64,000 nucleotides of DNA from assembly GCA_034660335.1 (NCBI GenBank), contig JAYEJC010000113.1, positions 24,163 through 88,162 on the forward strand, given 5' to 3'. A model generated the notes under the pieces. That model was not told the DNA's origin and searched no databases. It saw only the letters and a list, made by a program, of their open reading frames with translations. A program made the position numbers and the translations under genes. Shown piece after piece: positions 63,867 to 64,000 of the stretch. Position 1 is the stretch's first letter. Each line of letters opens with the position of its first letter. This stretch comes from JAIOSF01 sp034660335. GTDB lineage: Bacteria; Campylobacterota; Campylobacteria; Campylobacterales; Arcobacteraceae.

Positions 63867-64000
63867 TGAGGCGATAAAAATTATAATACCCCAAGAAAAA
63901 CAAACAACTTTTTCTAAAGTTTAATTCTCAAAAGAGTAAAATTAAACAATAAAAATAGAGGGTGATAAAATGAGCAGAAAAAGAACAACATATAGTGCAG
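63867..64000 (+). mobile_element. IS3-family element, left end
   Basis: A transposase OrfA start lies at 63970. The res frame breaks off at about 63866, immediately before TGAGGCGATAAAAATTATAA, which begins with TG as IS3-family ends do. The exact end is an estimate; the right end is outside the window. Confidence 0.6.
63970..64000 (+). CDS. IS3-type transposase OrfA, N-terminus only
   Basis: Only MSRKRTTYSA is inside the window. This start is typical of OrfA proteins of IS3-family elements, which carry a helix-turn-helix and are joined to OrfB by a frameshift. An AGAGGGTGA ribosome site precedes the ATG. Confidence 0.65.
   Translation, partial: MSRKRTTYSA

Overview
The window is AT-rich DNA from a Campylobacterota (epsilonproteobacterial) chromosome. 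The gene content points that way: futalosine-pathway menaquinone gene mqnD, short Pgi, a DUF3365-type heme c sensor, many histidine kinase and methyl-accepting signalling proteins, and near-absence of -35 boxes upstream of clear TATAAT elements. An Arcobacter- or Sulfurimonas-like host is plausible, but the sequence alone does not settle the genus.

Layout. 1-4.1 kb: 3'-truncated glyA, NAD(P)-malic enzyme and a CBS-domain histidine kinase. 4.2-8.4 kb: a four-gene envelope operon (LolD-like ATPase, FtsX-type permease, LolA-like periplasmic protein, outer-membrane barrel) bracketed by two inverted copies of a 163-bp element with terminal inverted repeats. 8.5-17 kb: Pif1-like helicase, a giant surface lipoprotein with its own barrel, then a patch where three direct copies of a ~100-bp repeat separate two small cassettes (DUF4160 pseudogene + DUF2442; BrnT/BrnA). 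17-31 kb: mostly housekeeping (MFS, yebC, DHH phosphoesterase, rpmB-kch-argJ-djlA-bfd run, ybiT, ruvB, heme c diguanylate cyclase, panB, trpA). 31.3-32.5 kb: tRNA-Glu(UUC) whose 3' end plus downstream flank is duplicated 1,021 bp away as 69-bp direct repeats, enclosing a toxin-antitoxin pair and a dead RelE gene. 32.5-42.9 kb: EF-hand protein, rnpB on the minus strand, MCP, tex, Na/Pi cotransporter, mqnD, murB.

42.9-61.4 kb is the most notable block: a near-complete sugar catabolism and storage set. Minus strand: gap, pgi, pfk, an unusual pyruvate kinase, a nucleotidyltransferase/phosphomannomutase-like fusion, then GH57, galT, glgA and a DASS carrier. Plus strand: fba, eno. Together they connect a storage glucan to pyruvate by the Embden-Meyerhof route; phosphofructokinase is generally lacking in this phylum. 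An identical 11-mer (ATTTGATTACA) lies in the gap/fba divergent promoter, where its 9-base core is also inverted, and upstream of GH57, suggesting a shared regulator. A small accessory island (CopG/BrnA antitoxin with truncated toxin, Fic protein with His-to-Gln active-site change, a 176-aa unknown, a PD-(D/E)XK-like protein) separates the two halves of the minus-strand cluster.

The right edge holds a type III restriction subunit gene whose 5' end is cut off, apparently by an IS3-family element that runs out of the window.
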